A stretch of 64,000 nucleotides of DNA from Sarcocystis neurona (Eukaryota > Apicomplexa > Conoidasida > Eucoccidiorida > Sarcocystidae), in assembly GCA_000727475.1 (NCBI GenBank), contig KL647288.1, positions 5,043,122 to 5,107,121 of the forward strand, given 5' to 3'. The notes under the pieces are model-generated. The model ran no database searches. It saw only the letters and a program-made list of their open reading frames with translations, and was not told where the DNA came from. Of this stretch, positions 47,201-59,200 are shown piece by piece. The position numbers and the translations under genes are program-made. Position 1 is the stretch's first letter; each line of letters starts with the position of its first letter.

Positions 47201-50200
47201 GAGCCCTGGGTCACCAGTCGCGTGGCTCACTTTCTCCTTTTGTTCGTATCGATTATATCTTCTTCCTACGTTTCGCGCTTCTCTGTCTACGGCCTTGCGC
47301 CTGTGCTGCGCTCTCCTCCGTCTCTCTGCATACCTTTCTCTTCGTCCGCATAGCGTCGTATTTGTAGTTATTTGCGCAGCTGTATGTGTGCGCATTCCTC
47401 CGGTGTCTGCCTCTTCCTGTCCCTTCACATTGTGCGTGTGTAGCGGTCCGTGGGTGTAGACTCACCTACACGTATCCGCTGCCCTCCCCCCCTCCCCCCC
47501 CCACGCACACGCACCCGCAGCGCCTCATCTGTCTGCACAGAGACAGAAGACAGAGACAAGAGACTTGTATTTTTTGGTGCGTGCAACAGCGCTGTAGACG
47601 CCGGGAATCTGTGCGTGTGCTGCAGTATTCTTGAGCAGAGGTACCCCACGCTTCACACTTGTAGATGCACTGTCGCACAGGGAAGTAACATGGTAAGAGA
47701 TTTGAGAAGAACGGAGTGGGCTGGCAGTTCAGTTCAAAAAAATTTGCCGGGAAGAACAGACAGCAGCAGGAGCATCCTACGGCACAGCGTCGGCGGCTGC
47801 TGCTGCTACAGAAGCCCGTCATGACGCGTCCCGGGCAGTGCACGTGGCTGCTGCTCATCGCCTCTCTTGTCTCTTTGTGAAGTGCATGCGTGCGTAGGAG
47901 TAGCGGAAGCCGCCCCCAAACGCCGGGTAGAGTGAAGCGACATCGTCGTTTCCTCGGTGGGCGAGAGCAGCAGCTGCGGCAATGTTGTGGTAGCGCACAC
48001 AGTCAAAGACTCTGATTCTCTCTGCATACACAGCAGCTTCTGCGCCCAGAACACACGCGCAGGGCGTTCGTCCTCGTGCTGTTGCTGCTGCTGCTGTGTG
48101 GGGACGGATGCAGCTGTCTCGAGGCGGAGAGCCTTGGCCCCCGGAAACAAGCGCAGGAGCGCCGACTGCAGCGACCGTGGCAACTGCACCCCCCGGAGGG
48201 ACGACAGAAGCCGGGTGGGCAGCAGCAACTGCAGCAGCAACTGTAACGGCTCACGATCCGTCGAGTGTCTGCCCTCGGCGTGCGCCGTGCAAGTCGTCGG
48301 AACGCCGCTCGTCACCAGGGGCGCATGTCCGGGTCGGGTCTGCGCCACAAAGGACTTTTCCGAAGGTAACTGGCACATGCATTCTTTGTCTCTTCCAAGG
48401 AAATCTTTCTTTCTTTTCTCCTCCCTCTTTGTCTATTCATTCTTCCCCGTTGTTTTTGTTGGCCTCCTCTATAAGATACGCTGGTGTAGGGGCAGTAGAC
48501 ACGCACGCCAGTTGTTGTGCTGCTGGCGCTGTCTGAGAAAAACGCCGGGACACTGGCTGCTACTACGACGTCAGGGCTCCTTAAAAGTAGACACGACGGC
48601 GTTGCTGTAGAGTCGATAGACACGCGTCTCTGTTTCCAGGACAGAGAAAGCCTAGGGCGCGAGGGATGCACCATCACTCGCGAGGTCGTGTACCGCGCGT
48701 ACAGCAGACGGAACGATGCCCGGGATGGGGGACTTTCCCGTGTTTCTTCGTATACGCATGCGTGCCTATTGCACAGACACATTCGGTAGAAGAAGCACAG
48801 GAGTACTTTCGTACTTCTCTTTCCCTTACGTACTCCATATATAAATCCAACGCTACAAAGTAGGCGCGCGCAAGACACAGACAAAAAGGAGCGCCGCCTG
48901 CTTCACCTGCTTCCCGTCTACATCGGGCCACAGACGAGAAGGACCCATCGCACAGAAAAAAAGAGAGACATACAGCTTCCGCCAGAACGTGTATTCGGTA
49001 TACGTACACGTATATAGGCATTGATATCATGATTCGACTACGGAAGCCGTACACTATGTACAAATGTATGTATATATATATGTTATATATGTGTGTGTAC
49101 ATATGGTTTGACTAGGGAGACTCTACGTAACACGTCCATTTATTTGTGGATACTTAACGTATGATTCGGCCAGGAAAATCCTATATAATATATATATATA
49201 TTATATAGGATTTTCCTGGCGGAATATTTATATGTACGCGCGTATAGATGTATACGGATACGTACACAGTATACATGTGTTTGTACGTCTACATGTGTAT
49301 GTTTGAGGTTCGACCAGGAAACCCGTACATACTATGTATCTATATATAGGGTTAGGCCAGGAAAGCCGCTCAGCGTTCTGCGGCCTGAGCTGGAGCGTTC
49401 TGCTGTCGAGCGCGTGAAGCGTTTTACACCGTCTTTGAAGAACAACAGCAGACACGTCATCAGCTGCTGCATCTCACTAGGCGAGCGCTTCCTCCGTACA
49501 CTATGTGTGGTACCGGTGAAAAGCGCTCGGGCTGCGCTACGTACACGTATATGTATCTGCAAGTCGACGCATGCCTGGAGTGCACGCACAGTATCTTGTA
49601 CGTATGAGAAATTTGCTTCTGTGTTTGTGAAGCCTCTGCACCCACGCCGCAGGCTGAAAGACTTGTCGGTGCTTCACATATATAAATAAATATATATATA
49701 TGTATACCTAGGCAAGTATCCAGAAGTAGGCAACCGACTTCGTACGTGTGTAGGTCCCTCGGCCTGTGAACACTTCTAAGCGAGTGTGGCTGCAGCGTCG
49801 CTGGCAGACGGAGGAAGGGCGTGGCACGTTTTCTTCGGCCTTTGTCCTGCGTCTCTTCTGCAAGCGTCGCGGCTCCTCTCCTCGCTCGCGCGTGCCTCGT
49901 GCGACCGCATGCGTGCCTTCGTTGTCGAACCCAGTTTCTCTCGTCACCCCAGCAGCGCGCTGCCTGCGTGGTGTGTGTCTGCTGCTGCTGCTGCTGCGTC
50001 CCGTCCGCGAGCCCCTCGCCCTCCCCCCACACACGCGTGGCCTGCAAGCAGCAGCAGGAGGGTCGTGCGTCCCCTGCCCAGCCGAACATTGATGCTGGTA
50101 GTCGTTGCGGTAGTCCAGGCTTACGCACCGCAGAGCTGCTGCTGGTTCCGCGTCAAGCGCGCAGCTTCTACGTCATGCTCTCGCACACCTGGGGGCCCCC

Positions 50201-53200
50201 TGACGCGTCTACAGGGGGTGAACTGCTCACAAGGAAGTGTCTCTGTTTTTGCCGGCTGGCGTCGCAGCAGCAGGGCGTGCATGCGTGTGAGCTCACCTGT
50301 TGCCGCAAGCATCAGTGCCGTGCTATCTGGTGGTCTCTGTCTCTCGAGTCGCCAGCGGCGACGCACATCCCCACTTCACGTGGACCAACGTTTCATGTAT
50401 ATACCCGTACGTATAGATACGTGTGTGTGTATATGACCGCTGTCCTACACTTGTGCGTATGTGTCTGTACGTATGCGCGGAGGCATGCGTCTGGACACGG
50501 CGACTTTCCTCTCGCAGTCTTGGTGGACGCACGCCTGTCTGCGTATATTACGTACGCGAAGGGCCGGCCAGACAAAGAGAGGGACAGAAAGACAGAGAGA
50601 AATAGGTAGAGAGAGAGAAACACAGCGGTGATTCTCTGTGGAGGGACGTGTCTTTGCGTTGGGTAGCGTCCTCGTGAAAATGTCTACTTATTCGCCCACT
50701 GTCAACCTTTTGTACGGATGGAATTGACAGAGAAGTTGGTCACACGGTAGAAATGTGTATATACACACGTGTAAGGCTGTATATACATATACGTGTGTGG
50801 GCACGTGGATAAACATTCTTCATATAGTAGACATTAACACATAGACATATATAGGGGTGTACGTACACACATATATTTATACATATGTGCGAATGTATAT
50901 AGATACTGCTCATACATATATATGTATATACACATATCCGCGCATGTATGCAGACACTCCTCATACATAATACATTTATATATCTACACATATCTGAGCA
51001 TGTATATAAATACACTTCATGCATACGTTTATATGTACACACATCTGTGCCTGTATACAGATTCTGTCCATGCAGTACGGATTAACATATGCACATGTGT
51101 AGGGACGTACATATCTATCTACCTATCTATCTGCCTATCTATCTGTGTATCTGTCTCTGTCTACCTCTCTCTCCATCTCTATCTATCGATATATATATAT
51201 ATATATATGTATGTTCGCGTGTGTATACATGTTCTTCTTATTGTAGATACTAATGTGTACACTTATGTAGGGCAATCCATATATACATATATATATAGAT
51301 ACATGCGCAGGGCTTCAGACACATATGCATATGCGGGTCTTCACATACGTGTATATATGGGTACGCGCTGGGGGGTCTACAAACATATACTTCCACTTAC
51401 ACGCCCGTATTCGTGAAGGTACACATCTGCGCGACTCTTGGCTGCCGACTTTTAAACTACGTCTGCAGCAGGCGGGCCTGCTTTCTACCCCACTGGCGCA
51501 TAAGCAGGTTCGTTCCTGGTAATCACTGGCAGCAGCTGAAATAGTCTTGTCGTAGGGCAAATCTTTGCATACGACGTGCAGCACGTTAGCCCACCTTAAA
51601 AGTTGTTTAAGGTGCTGCTACACGTGGCAGAGGGACACATTTATTGCGTTTGCCTCGCAGCAGTGTCGCTGCCCGTTTCCCCGCGGTCCAACCGCTGGCA
51701 TACAGCAGGGGGCAGCAGGCGCTGGTGTGCGCATGCACCTAGTTGCCAGCCGGTTATTCGTTTGCATATGAAGGGACGGACGTGCAGAGGCGGCTCTTGC
51801 TGCACCTGCGCGCAGGGCAAACGAATCTCTGCAGATGTGTGTATAGAGAGGATCTGTACGTACACCTGTAGAGAGCAAACCTGAGCAACACGTATATATA
51901 CACGACACGAGTCAATACATGTGTATATATTTATGTGCGGGTGTACCTAGACGTGTGTGGCGGAGTGTGACTGTGTGTTTCTGGTCTGCAGATAGAAAGC
52001 GACGGGGAGGCGGAGTCGTTTCCCGCGGGGGGTCGGGCTGTTGCTGCAGCTGCTGTGGCCAAGTGTACGGCTGCTGCTGCTGCTTCGTCCTCGATGCTGC
52101 CTTCCAGTGCTTCAGCAGGTCGCAGACTGCCGCCAGCAGCTGCTGTGGCAACTCCGCTGCGGCAGCAGCTGCGTGTTCGGTCTGCTGCGGGTGCAACGCC
52201 TGCTGCGGCAGTGGCATTGGCGGCCGCAGCGAGCGCAGCAGCCGCAGCGACGGCGGCTGCTGCAGAACGCAAATATGCGCGCAGCACCTCGGAAGAACGT
52301 GTTGGCCCGCTTGAAGGAGTCGACGCAGCAGCACGTGTCCGCGCCCCGGCAGCTGCAACGACAGCGGCCGCCACTGCAGCGGAGGATCCTACAAACAGAG
52401 GAAGCACAGAACAGTCCTTCTCTCCGTCGCGTCCTGCTGCTGCTGCTGCTGACGGCGCTGGTGAGCGACGACGACCTGCGTGGGTGCTTCCCCGTCGCTG
52501 CTGCGGCGGCGGCGTTCTAGCTGGAGATGCAGCGGCAGTTGCATGCATGCAACGCTAGCTGTGTGTAGACGTTGGTGGTGGGACGCGTGTGCATGGCAGG
52601 GCGTTGTTGATGTCGGTGTCTCTGTGTCGTGCTGCGCGCATCCCCCACATCGTAGCGACAACGTTCCTCAACTGCAGCAGCAGCAGAGACCGCGGTGACA
52701 CCGTCTGGTGTTTCCTGTTGCTGCTGCTGTGGCAACGTCGTGGAGTGTGCTGCCCCGTATCTTGCTGAAGATGTGTATGCGCTTCTCTGGGGCTGCTGCA
52801 GGGCTCGCGACCAGCGGAACGCATCCGCAACCAGTGCGGCAGCAGCAGCAGCATCTAGAGCCGCAAGAGCAGGAGAAGAAGCGCGCGTCTCCGCCGCAGC
52901 CGCACACGTCGAGCAGCGCTGGTGGCAACAAAGCCAAAGGAAGCAACAGCAGCAACAATGGAAGAGGAGGAGCAGATGCTGCGACCGGCTGCAGCACCTG
53001 CAGCAGCTGCAGTGCCTCGGCCGTAGCGGCCACAGCAGCGGGTTTCCACGCCCTGCGCTTCGCATCAAAGACCGGCGTGAAGAGCGCGGAGCCCCTTCGC
53101 GTTGCCATCTGCTTTCTAGGTGTGTTGTTGTCCACTGCAACAGTCAAACACATGCACAGACATGCCTGCGGAGTCGCAGAAACCCGGCCAAGCGCGACTC

Positions 53201-56200
53201 TCTACTTCCGTGTCCACACCACCCTTTGTGGGAGTCGTGCGCACGCGTCTCCACGTCTCTACCGTCTTCTCGACACGCTCTTTCGTGTCTCCTGTCTCGT
53301 CTCCTCCTGTCATCCGTTCTGTCTCTCCCCCCGTCACGTCCCCCTTTTTTCTCGCTCGCTCTCCACCGATGTCCACACACCGCTGACGCAGTGAAATGGA
53401 AGCCGATGCCGCCGCACACGCTGGGCACCTGCCAGGGAGCAGGAGAGGAAGTCCAAATCTTTGTTGACAGGCGTGCGGCTCGCTGACGTTTGTGATGGGA
53501 CACTGGGGGGAGGGAAGGAGAACAGTCGAAATTCCGTTGCAACCGTCCTTTTTTGCGTCTCGCGGACTTCCGCACGTCCGTCGCAGAAACGCACACACAA
53601 ATGCTCATCCCCGTCGCTGGCGTCTTCTCGAGTTCTACGGCTCGCCCGATTTGTTGCTGTGAAGACGCCGAGGCACGGGAAGATCCGTCGCCCCCCGCCG
53701 AGGCCTTTCCGCGCGTCTGCTGCACGTGTCTCGCCGCGCGTTTCGTCGCCGAATGGTTTGCATGTCTCCCGTTTGCCTTCGGTGGACATGTGAAAGACCT
53801 TCAAATGATTCAAGCTGCGACTTCTCTCCTGAGCAGTCGCTCTCTCGCACGTCTTTTCCAGCAAACAAAGGCAGACGCGCACCCAGGCGCATCCTCCGCC
53901 CTCCTGGACACAAATGGCTGTCCACCTCTCACGTCCTGCTCTGCTCTTCCTCCTGGCTCTCTCTGTCCTTTTGGGCGGCACTATTTTGCGCGCTCACATT
54001 CGATAGCCGCATCCAAAATAGGAACAGAAGTCCACTTTTCCACGGCTTTCTGCATGCTCTGGTTCTTCGTGGGTCTTTCTGCGTCGCTACCTCTGGACAC
54101 GGCACCCTCGCGTCCCCCACCACGGCTGCAAGAGTGCTGCCTGCATGCAGCGCTGTCCCCCTGTCAGAAGGGAGACGCCTTCGGGTCTTGGGTTCACTTT
54201 CCCTCTTCTTCCTCTTCCTGCTGTTTCTCGTCTTCTTCTTCTTCGTCCTCCTCCTCCTCCTCCTCGCCTTCTGCTCGTTTCTCTTCTTAATGGTCTGCTT
54301 CGCTTCGTTTCGTTCGCTGTGCGTGGCTGAAGACTGGGTAGACGCATGCGTGAGACTCTGGCGGCGCTTCTTCTTCGTTTCCGTCTTCCCTGCGGTCCTC
54401 TCCATTTCGCTTCCTATTTCCTCTCCCGGCTATTTGATCGCTGGCCACGAGACGTGGTCTCTCTTCGGCGCACTGTGGGCTGGCTCGTTCTTCTTCCATA
54501 GGAGCCTCGCGTGTCTTCGTCATTTCCTGCCTTCTGCTGCTTCGCCGTCTGCGCCTGTTTCTCCGTCTGTTCCCTTCGCTTCGCTCGACCTGCGTCGGCT
54601 TACGCTCTTTCGACTTCCTCCTCGCCATTGCCTTCGTCTTCGTCGTCCTGCTCTTGTGGGCGCATGTGCTGCTGGGGGCGTGCTGCTGCGCCTGCTGCCG
54701 CTGTTGGTGCAGGGAGACAAGCCCCAGGGGGCCTGAACGCAATCCTGGGAGTCCTGGACTACCTCGAGTCCCTGGACCCGCCGGGCCAGTGCGTCGGGAT
54801 GCTGGGCGGCTTGCTGGGCCTGGTCAACTGCTGGTCCACGCCCATCACGCGTGACGCGTTCTCTCTCTTCCGTAACCAAGGTGGCCTCGATTTTCTTTGT
54901 CGGTAAGAGAGTTTCTGTAGCGGAAAGAAAACAAAGGAGCTGCACTTCGTGGCAAATAATACGTCAGACACACCCAGAGTCCGTGCGGTGACGCGGGGAT
55001 ACTTTTATACACGTGTACGTAGATGTGTGTATCCGTATGCATATTCACCTATATATATATATATATATATGTGCGTATAGATGTACGTGTATGTGTGCAT
55101 ATGCTTTACGCGTAGATATATGTATGCAGTAGGTATACAAGTATATATGCATATAATAGATATATCTGTATGTGCAACTAATAGATATATGTGTATATAT
55201 GTATAGAGATATATGTGTGCATATGCATATGATACATGTGTATATATGCGTGTAATAGATATATGTGTATATATGCGTATAATAGATATATGTGTATATA
55301 TGCGTATAATAGATATATGTGTATATATGCATATAATAGGTACACCTGTATATATGCATGTGTACATATGCACACGACACTATGTATGTATGGACCAGTA
55401 TGCACGTGTATACGTATGTGTGTACTCGTGTGTGCATGTGTGTATACATGTATATATGTATGTGTGTATGCATGCGTGTTTGTACAGCTATGTTTATATG
55501 TATGTATGCATGTATGTATGTAGGCACGTACATACATATGTGGTGTGTGTGTGTGTCTCTCTCTCTCTATGCGGAAAGAGGGACTGCAGCTATTTCACTA
55601 GGTTCCCTGTCGTGTAGACGGCCGTCGACAGGGTTACGTTTGCTGTCGCTGGAGTTTCACGCGGTGCTGCTGCTGCTGCTGTCGATGTATAACTGCCGCA
55701 TTCTTTGGTCGAGTGCTGCTGCTGCTACTGCTCTAGCGACGACCGCAAGTGTTACGTCTTGCTGTTGCAGCAGCTGCTGCTCACTCGCCTGTTGCTGTTG
55801 GCTTTTTTTGTGGCTGCTGCTGAGGAAAGCGACGCCTCTGCTGCCTGGATGCTGCAGCTGCGGTCACTCTTCTTGTCGGTTGCTGCTGCAGGACGACAGA
55901 GCACTTTAGGAGCGCCGCAGAGCTGCAGCAGTGTCTCGAAACTGTTGCTGCGTTGCGGCTGGACGGTTTAGTTTTGCTGGGTGGAGCGAGCGCTGTGAGC
56001 AACGCGGCTTTGCTGACTGAAGCGCTCATGGAGAACAACAGCAGCACCTGCGTTATCTGCATCCCCATGACCGTCGACAACGGCCTTCCCTTTATTGAGG
56101 CCGTAAGCGCCATCGCCGCCAGCGGCAGCTGCGCTCCCTGTAGCAACACGACAACAACACTTTCCTGAGAAAACAAGAAGAAGAAAAGAAGGCAGCAGCC

Positions 56201-59200
56201 ACACACACGCAGCACACATCGCCGCAGCAGCAGGGTTAGCCGACGGAGCAGCAACAGCAGGGTCAGCAGATAAAGCAGCATCAATAGGAGCGTCAGCAGA
56301 CAAAGCATTAGCAGCAGCAGTGTTAGCAGACAGAGCAGCAACGGTAGCAGCGTCAGCAGACAGAGCAACAGCACAACACAAAGCAACGGCGGCATCAGGA
56401 GACGGAGACAGCAGTTGACGCCGCAGCAGCAGCAGCTATTTGCAGCGAACACAAGCAGCCTCGAAACCTGAAGCCACGGAGACATTCCGACAGAAGTCGC
56501 TGTGTTAGCACGCCACCAGCAGCAGCAGCATTGGCAGCAGCACTTCGTCACGTCCGTAGCAGCATCTGCAGGAGCAACAGCAAGCCGAGGGCGCAGCACA
56601 GCACCGTCCAGCCGGTACTTGTACCCGGGCGCACCCCACCACGCAGATGGCGTCGCGAGAGCAGCGCCTGCGAGGCGCAGCATCAGCAGCACGCGGGCGC
56701 AGCCGCGGCGGCAGCAGCTGAAGCAGAAGCACCAGTGTGTGTGTGCATAGCAGCAGAAGAAACGCGTGCTCTTCCACTACACTCATAGCTTGGTCTCTCC
56801 CTGTACACTCATAGCTTGGTAACTTTGTACCAGGATGTCTTCCCGTACTTTTTCTCTGTCTCTCTCTTCGGTTCATCTTCGGCCGAATGCGCATTTGCTG
56901 CTGTTGATTTTTGACCTCGCGCTTCTACGTGGCTTCTTGAGCCTGGTACCATAGTCTCATGCTGCCACCTATCCGCGTAGCTGTCTCCTGCGTTTCATTA
57001 CGTAGGACTGCCTGTTGATCGCCTTTTTTTTCTCTCTATATGTATCTCTCTCTCTGCGTGTTGTCCTCCCTCTACATATTTAACCGTCTGCGGGGATAGG
57101 CGTGCCAGTACGTATGTTGACGGAGACACAAACGCGTAGGGGTTCTGCGTGTGCGTGTCCACCGTCCCAGCGCAGCACATCGTCACCTATTCGTACGCTT
57201 GTCCGGACGCGGTTTCTCACGTAGTTACTCTAAAGACAGCATCACGCGGCACAGAAAGCAGGTGCACATGCCCAAGGGCTGCTGTTGCTCTGCTGCTGTT
57301 GCTCTGCTGCTGTTGCTCTGCTGCTGTTGCTCTGCTGCTGCGGCTGTGCTGCTGCTGTCGCTGTGCTGCCGCTGTTGCTGGGCTGCTGCTGCGGCTGTGC
57401 TGCTGCTGTTTCTGGGACGCTCTTGTTGCTGGCCTCCTGCTGTGCTGCTGTTGCTGCTGTGCTGCTGTTGCTGCTGTGCTGCTGATGCTGCTGTGCTGCT
57501 GCTTCTGTGCCGCTGCTGCTGCTGTGCCGCTGCTGCTGCTGTGCTGCTGCTGCTGCTGCTGTTGTGCCACACCTCTTGCGGTGCTGCTGCTGTGTGCTGC
57601 AGTGCATCGGTCACGACACCGTGTGCCGGGTGTTCAGCAGCATCATCGGCAGCCTGATGACGGAGAGCCGCAGCAGCAACTGCTGGTACTTCATCCGGGT
57701 CTCAGGCAAATCTCTGTCTCACTCTACGGCAGAGTGCGCGCTCGATACTCACCCGACCCTCGTGCTTATAAACGAGGAAGTGGAGCAGAAGGTAACGCCT
57801 GCGTCGGGGCACGCACATTACGAATGCTGCTGGCTCTGTGCGTTGCATGTGGCTGCTTTTCCTGGGCTGCTGCTGTGGCTGTAGGGCTGCTGTCGCTGCT
57901 CCGCCGCCAGCTGCTGCTGTGGCTGCATCCGCTACGCGCGCGTCCCACTGCGGCAGCGCTGCCGCACAGGCGCTGCTGCTGCTGTCACTGGTGCGGGCAC
58001 GCCGTTCCCGTTGCTGCATGAGTCACGGGCGCGTCCAAGCCGCGCTCTTGCTGCTGCTGCTGGCTGCCCCGCCCTGCTGCTGCTCTTGCCACCCTCTCTC
58101 CCCAGGCTGCTGTCGCTGCTCTTACGGGGCTGCCTTCGATGCCGCTGGCTGCCTCCCGATGTTTCTGCCGCTGATGCGTCGGACTGCCTCCCGCTGCTGT
58201 GCTGCTACGCGCTGCCGTCGCCTGCTGGGTTTGCTGCTGCAGTTGCCTGGCTGTCACCCGCTGCAGCTGCTACTGCTTTTCGCGTCAGGTCTCACTGCTG
58301 CTACTGACACCACTGCAGTGACCCTCCCTCCGGTGCTGCCGCTGCTGTCCAGCGAAGGCTGCTTGTCCTTACCGCTGCTGCGGCGTGCACCTCCTCCTGT
58401 GTGGCGCTGGGAGAGCCAAAACGAGTTCTTGCTGCTGCTTCCGTTGAAGGTTCTACTGCTGGCCTCGTGCGCACACGTTGCTGTTGCTTGGCTGCTGCAG
58501 TCGCTGCTGCTGCATGTCCAAGCCTCCAGCCTCACTGCCGCGAGTCCGCCTGCCCTCGCTCGTCTGCTCCGCTTGGTAGCGATACCGATATCTCGCCATT
58601 TGGTAGAGCTGCGGCCCTGATGTGCTGTTGACACTGCAGCAGCGCTGCTGTTCCACGCGCGGGGATGTGGCTGCCGTTGCTGTCATTGGTGGGCGTCGCT
58701 GCTGCTGCTGCTGCGTCTGCGACGAGGAAGCGTCGGGGCTGGCGCACTTGCTGCAGCATTTATCGATAGTCTACCCGCGTCTGCAAGGCCTGATGCATTC
58801 CTTATTCGTTTTTTTGGCTGTCTCCACGAAGCAGCAGCTGTCGCTCTGCGCGCGGCTTCCCTTCTCGCCTCTCTCTATATCTCTGGCCTGCTGCATGTGC
58901 TGCTGCTCTGTCCGGCCGCCCAGTCTCTTCTGCGTCTTCCTGGTCTTCCTGTGTTGCGGCCCATGCGTCTGCAGCTCCATTTCCTCCACTGCTACTACAC
59001 CGAGGAACACACAACCTCAGTGCCTCTCTCTCTGTGTCTCGTCTCTCTCTCTGTCTCCCTGGCCCTCTCCCTGTCTCTCCCGCTCTGGTGCGCTGTCTCT
59101 CCACGCCCTCTGTTGTCTCCGGCTGTCTCGCTCTCCCTCTGTCTCCCTCTCTCTGCCTTTCTGGCTCGCTGTCCCTCAACTCCCTCTGTCTCCGGCTGTC

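Larger units (their letters stand above)
46313..51991 (+). other. PFK intron 7, 5.7 kb, with antisense ORF, palindrome and TA repeats
   Basis: Holds a complete antisense ORF (47806-48378), TA/GTATAT tracts (46,800-47,110, 49,000-49,330, 50,740-51,330), a C-rich tract at 47,485-47,515, the palindrome repeat family at 49,031-49,368, and pyrimidine-rich DNA at 48,400-48,480. The alternative that this gap divides two genes is unlikely, because alpha-domain blocks continue in order on the far side. Confidence 0.5.

Noticed and set aside
48517..48789. Plus-strand frame with protein-like sequence in PFK intron 7
   Set aside because: It could be an extra PFK exon, but the frames on both strands are open and protein-like, no PFK block matches, and exons 7 and 8 already join in phase.
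49307..49328. GGTTCGACC word resembling a tRNA B box
   Set aside because: No acceptor stem or A box at the right distance, and the word is one of five copies of a local repeat.
53929..54405. Antisense Lys/Arg/Glu-rich frame
   Set aside because: It is the purine-rich complement of the pyrimidine-biased intron 9.
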